Shown: positions 40,770-43,276 of the stretch, one piece after another
Layout of the letters: every line of letters starts with the position of its first letter
How positions within the stretch are numbered: the first letter of the stretch is position 1
Source of the DNA: an uncultured Peptococcaceae bacterium
GTDB taxonomy: Bacteria > Bacillota > Peptococcia > Peptococcales > Peptococcaceae
Direction: 5' to 3'
Length of the DNA stretch: 43,276 nucleotides
Assembly: GCA_937976375.1 (NCBI GenBank)
Contig: CALJRU010000054.1
Span: 1-43,276 of the forward strand
Position numbers and translations under genes: made by a program
Notes under the pieces: generated by a model
Told to the model about the DNA's origin: nothing
Database searches by the model: none
Seen by the model: only the letters and a program-made list of their open reading frames with translations

Positions 40770-41567
40770 ATGGACGGTTATTTAACCATTGGAGATTTCG
40801 CAAAGCTACGCAACGTTGATCGAAAATCACTCCGATATTATGAGCGCATTGGCGCGTTAATCCCAGCTTACACGGATCCACAAACCAATTACCGTTATTA
40901 CAAACTTGATCAATTGGTCGACCTTGATACAATCTTGCTTTGTTTAGAATTGGGGATCCCCCTTAAACAGGCAGCCAATTATAAAAATCAAGATGGCACA
41001 TTAGATGTTTTGCGATTGTTCAGCGATGGCAAAGAAAAAATCAATGAAAAGCTCCTCAAACTGCACACCACATGGAAAAGATTGGAATCCTCTCTTTCTG
41101 CCATTCAGGAAACAAAACCTTTCGAAAAAAACGAACAGCCCTATCAGCGTCACATCAATAAGCGCTATGTCCTGCGCAAGCGCTATACGCAACTTGGGGA
41201 CGAATTATTCTTTCGACAGGAAGCAACAAATCTTTTTCTTGACGCCCAATCCCGCGGACTCATTCCCCTCTTTAATTTTCCCATCGGCCTCATGATTGAA
41301 CGCCTTAATGAAACATTTCATATCTATATCACACTTGAGCTGCTCCCTTATAACATAAACACTTCCGATATCTACATCCTTCCCGAAGGCAACTATTTGT
41401 GCAAACAAGAAGCGTTCGCAAGCTTACACGCTCCAGGCAATTCCTACCTTCAGCTCTTTGCCAAGAATCCTGATATTAAGTTCATCACTTTTTCAACCAT
41501 GAGCTTGGAAAAATATACAGAAGGAATCTTTCCACTTGAGCTGCAGGCTTTCATTGTGTCCAAATAA
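40770..41567 (+). CDS. MerR-family multidrug-type transcription regulator
   Basis: The 265-residue protein has an N-terminal MerR winged helix (LTIGDFAKLRNVDRKSLRYYERIGALIPAYTDPQTNYRYY), a connecting dimer helix (about residues 85-115), and a C-terminal effector domain of the GyrI/BmrR type (FHIYITLELLPYN...YILPEGNYLCKQEAF), which usually binds hydrophobic cations or drugs. It lacks the cysteine set of metal-sensing MerR proteins. The start has AAAGGAG upstream. Divergent from the MFS gene; the same promoter design occurs before the oxidoreductase gene at 42862. Confidence 0.9.
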   Translation: MDGYLTIGDFAKLRNVDRKSLRYYERIGALIPAYTDPQTNYRYYKLDQLVDLDTILLCLELGIPLKQAANYKNQDGTLDVLRLFSDGKEKINEKLLKLHTTWKRLESSLSAIQETKPFEKNEQPYQRHINKRYVLRKRYTQLGDELFFRQEATNLFLDAQSRGLIPLFNFPIGLMIERLNETFHIYITLELLPYNINTSDIYILPEGNYLCKQEAFASLHAPGNSYLQLFAKNPDIKFITFSTMSLEKYTEGIFPLELQAFIVSK

Positions 41568-41663
41568 ATTTCACTCTACAATCAAAATCCCACGCTGGAC
41601 AGCTAAACTCAAAATTATGATTTGTTACTAGCCATTTATTTTCCATTTTTACAGCATAAAAAA

Positions 41664-41687
41664 CTCCAGAACCAACAGGTTTCTGGA
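41664..41687 (-). terminator. Terminator of the broken oxidoreductase gene
   Basis: The stem TCCAGAACC/GGTTTCTGGA (one bulge) is followed on the minus strand by a run of six Ts. The remainder of the gap 41568-41782 shows nothing else. Confidence 0.75.
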
Positions 41688-41782
41688 ATTATTAATTTAC
41701 ATGATTCAGTTTTCAGAGACCTATGAGCGACCAACAAATCCTCTTGGACGCTCTAGGCCATAGCGGAATACACGCTTGTTCA

Positions 41783-42862
41783 TTAGGCATGATGTTCCTG
41801 ACGCTGTCTGTCAAAGAGCATTTTCCCTGGACACTTTTCAGGAGAATCATACAATCTACACTTTGAGCAATGCAGGCACTTTCTAGTATTCTCTCCCCGA
41901 ATGGCATCTGCCATCCAATTTGGATTAACAATAAACCCACGACCAATGCCAATCATTGCTGCATGCGTCTGCTTCATAACTTGATCGGCCATCTCTGGCG
42001 ATGTGATGCCATTGGCTGCGAACACAGGCACCTCAACAGCCTGCTGAATTCTTTCTGCAGCATATATGATATCAAGAAAAGGATAGTTTTTCGGAGAAAA
42101 CACTTCCTGTTCCCGTTGGAAACCATAGGATACATCAATAAAATCCATCCCCATTTGTGCCAATCGCTTGGCGTGTTCTATTGCAGCATCCAACGTTGGT
42201 TCAAATCCACCAAGACGAATACCAACAATGAAATCGTCTGGCACTTATCTTCGAATGCCAACCAAAATTTCTTCTACAAACCGCAGCGGATCTTTACCAT
42301 AAACATCTTGTCTCTGATTTACCTTACAGTTCAAAAACTGGCAAATTAAATATTGATGACAGCCATGCAGTTCCACGCCGTCATACCCCGCCTTGTAGGC
42401 ACGAATAGCTGCCGCAACAAATGCTTCCTGAGTCTGTCGAATTTCTTCAAGCGTCATACGCCGGCCTATTTTCACCGATCCATCAGCCTGCACATAAGTA
42501 TAGTCATCTGGACACATTGGAGCTTCTAAAATGCCTACCACACCAGCATGATGGAGCTGCACAAAAATGGCACAGCCCTCGCCATGAACCGCTTCCACAA
42601 TCTGGTGCAGACCCTGAATTTGTTCATCGTTCCATATTCCCAGCTGACGATCCATCAAACGGCCATCAATATCCACACAGCTTGCTTCCTGTATAATCAA
42701 GCCTGGCGAACCCTTGGCCAATTATCGATAGTGCGCCACTGTTTCCGGAGCAACCTCGCCAGTATTCGGAACGCTAAAACGCGTCACCATCGGTGTCACA
42801 TAGATCCTGTTTTTCATCTTTAATTTTTTTATTTCAACCATATGAAAGATGCTCTCACTCAT
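41783..42862 (-). pseudogene. Old Yellow Enzyme-family NADH:flavin oxidoreductase with two in-frame stops
   Basis: Three open segments in one frame together give about 359 codons, full length for a single-domain OYE-like flavoenzyme: KKLKMKNRIYVTPMVTRF, then FVQLHHAGVVG, GVELHGCHQYLICQF and GIGRGFIVNPNWM. They are separated by TAA codons at 42722-42724 (between HYR and LAKGSPGLII) and 42245-42247 (between VGIRR and VPDDFIVGIRLG). Protein similarity continues straight through both, so they are simple nonsense changes. A Cys cluster (CLHCSKC) near the end may bind Fe-S. ATG 42862 has GGAG nine nt upstream. Its MerR-type promoter is intact. Confidence 0.82.
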
Positions 42863-42992
42863 ACTTTCACGCTCCTTTTCACCGTTTCTCGATCTCGCAT
42901 GACATTTTTTACGGTAAAGCACTTTCTGATCAGATAAACGCTCGAAGTCACAGATCCAATCATACATTTGACTCACCTTCATGCATTGACCC

Positions 42993-43023
42993 ATCATAAA
43001 CCATCCCATCATAGGAAGGTCAA
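42993..43023 (-). promoter_or_regulatory. MerR-type 19-bp-spacer promoter of the oxidoreductase gene
   Basis: Minus strand TTGACC (43018-43023), a 19-nt spacer and TATGAT (42993-42998). Hexamers, spacing and the ACCTTCC...GGATRGTT spacer pattern match the promoter at 40677-40707. The transcribed leader to the start codon is about 125 nt. Confidence 0.78.
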
Positions 43024-43112
43024 GCCATAAAGCATCAAAAATAAGCACGAACCATCAAAGGCTCCTGAACAAAAGCATCACATGATTACCCACATCATTT
43101 TACGCAGCAAAA

Positions 43113-43146
43113 AAAGCCTCGAAAAGCAATTGCTTTTCGAGGCTTT
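43113..43146 (-). terminator. Terminator near the right edge
   Basis: A 15-bp perfect stem (AAAGCCTCGAAAAGC with its complement, loop AATT) and a run of seven Ts on the minus strand, 26 nt past the S9-like tail. Confidence 0.92.
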
Positions 43147-43172
43147 GATTGTTGTTTGTAAGGTTCGTCCAA

Positions 43173-43232
43173 TTAGCGCTTGGAGAACTGTGGTGCACGG
43201 CGTGCTGCTTTGAGACCGTACTGGCGTACAGT
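43173..43232 (-). pseudogene. Possible 3' remnant of ribosomal protein S9 gene
   Basis: The minus strand encodes TVRQYGLKAARRAPQFSKR and then a TAA stop; the ending YGLK-x-ARRAPQFSKR is characteristic of ribosomal protein S9 (RpsI). Directly before it the same frame has a TAA (43233-43235), and the codons beyond do not resemble S9. It may be a gene fragment, a rearrangement junction or poor sequence at a contig edge. A good terminator follows. Confidence 0.4.
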
Positions 43233-43276
43233 TTAGCGCCGGTTTTCCTTGATTTTATGGGCTTTTTGGCCTCTGC

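Noticed and set aside
41783..42862. Recoding of TAA as a sense codon in the oxidoreductase
   Set aside because: Many intact genes here terminate in TAA at the family-typical end, so two nonsense changes are the simpler reading.
1..43276. CRISPR arrays, insertion sequences, prophage or integrase genes
   Set aside because: I saw no direct-repeat arrays, transposase or integrase motifs; the window reads as core chromosome with one decaying accessory locus at the right end.

Overview
The window looks like chromosomal DNA from an anaerobic, low-to-mid GC Firmicute of the Clostridia type. This is inferred from several features: a Firmicutes-style 16S leader, strong sigma-A promoters (TTGACN-17-TATAAT), GGAGG ribosome binding sites, a T-box ahead of pheST, a Veg protein, MurT/GatD, rubrerythrin and GlnRS. 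The dissimilatory sulfite reductase genes suggest a sulfite-respiring relative of the Peptococcaceae. That placement is inference; the partial 16S would settle it.

Left part (1-10.8 kb): the 5' end of a 16S rRNA gene (minus strand) with its leader and promoter; a divergent TIGR01777 epimerase; two anion-exporter-type membrane proteins (TauE/SafE and TDT/SLAC1) flanking a DUF4097-like surface protein; a glycosyltransferase/response regulator/histidine kinase operon; and a phosphoribosyltransferase-ilvD operon.

Central part (10.8-18.4 kb): the metabolic signature. A minus-strand operon encodes a 2[4Fe-4S] ferredoxin, DsrA, DsrB, DsrD, an unrecognised 66-residue protein and DsrC. It lies directly downstream of leuS and a CbiA-family amidotransferase best read as DsrN (siroheme amidation). 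Ferredoxin is positioned to feed electrons, DsrAB reduces sulfite on DsrC, DsrD should stimulate DsrAB, and DsrN tailors the siroheme. No sat, apr or dsrMK genes are in view, so sulfate reduction cannot be claimed.

Right-central part (18.4-39.1 kb): housekeeping operons, almost all on the minus strand. These are a YxeA-like protein with a tiny overlapping membrane ORF; T-box-pheS-pheT-lgt-mntR; an alpha/beta hydrolase; an ECF sigma/anti-sigma pair; glnS-plsC-murT-gatD with 4-nt overlaps; unknown-ppx-ppk1; a plus-strand tRNA-Leu(CAA); cls with a small membrane protein; rubrerythrin; and veg with two consecutive promoters.

Right end (39.2-43.3 kb): a MerR-family regulator with two apparent target genes, both broken. 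A DHA2-type MFS exporter is frameshifted at a run of seven A, and an Old Yellow Enzyme-family oxidoreductase carries two in-frame TAA codons. Both sit behind the same unusual promoter, TTGACC-19-TATGAT, the stretched spacing typical of MerR control. The edge holds a short tail resembling the C-terminus of ribosomal protein S9, preceded by an in-frame stop.
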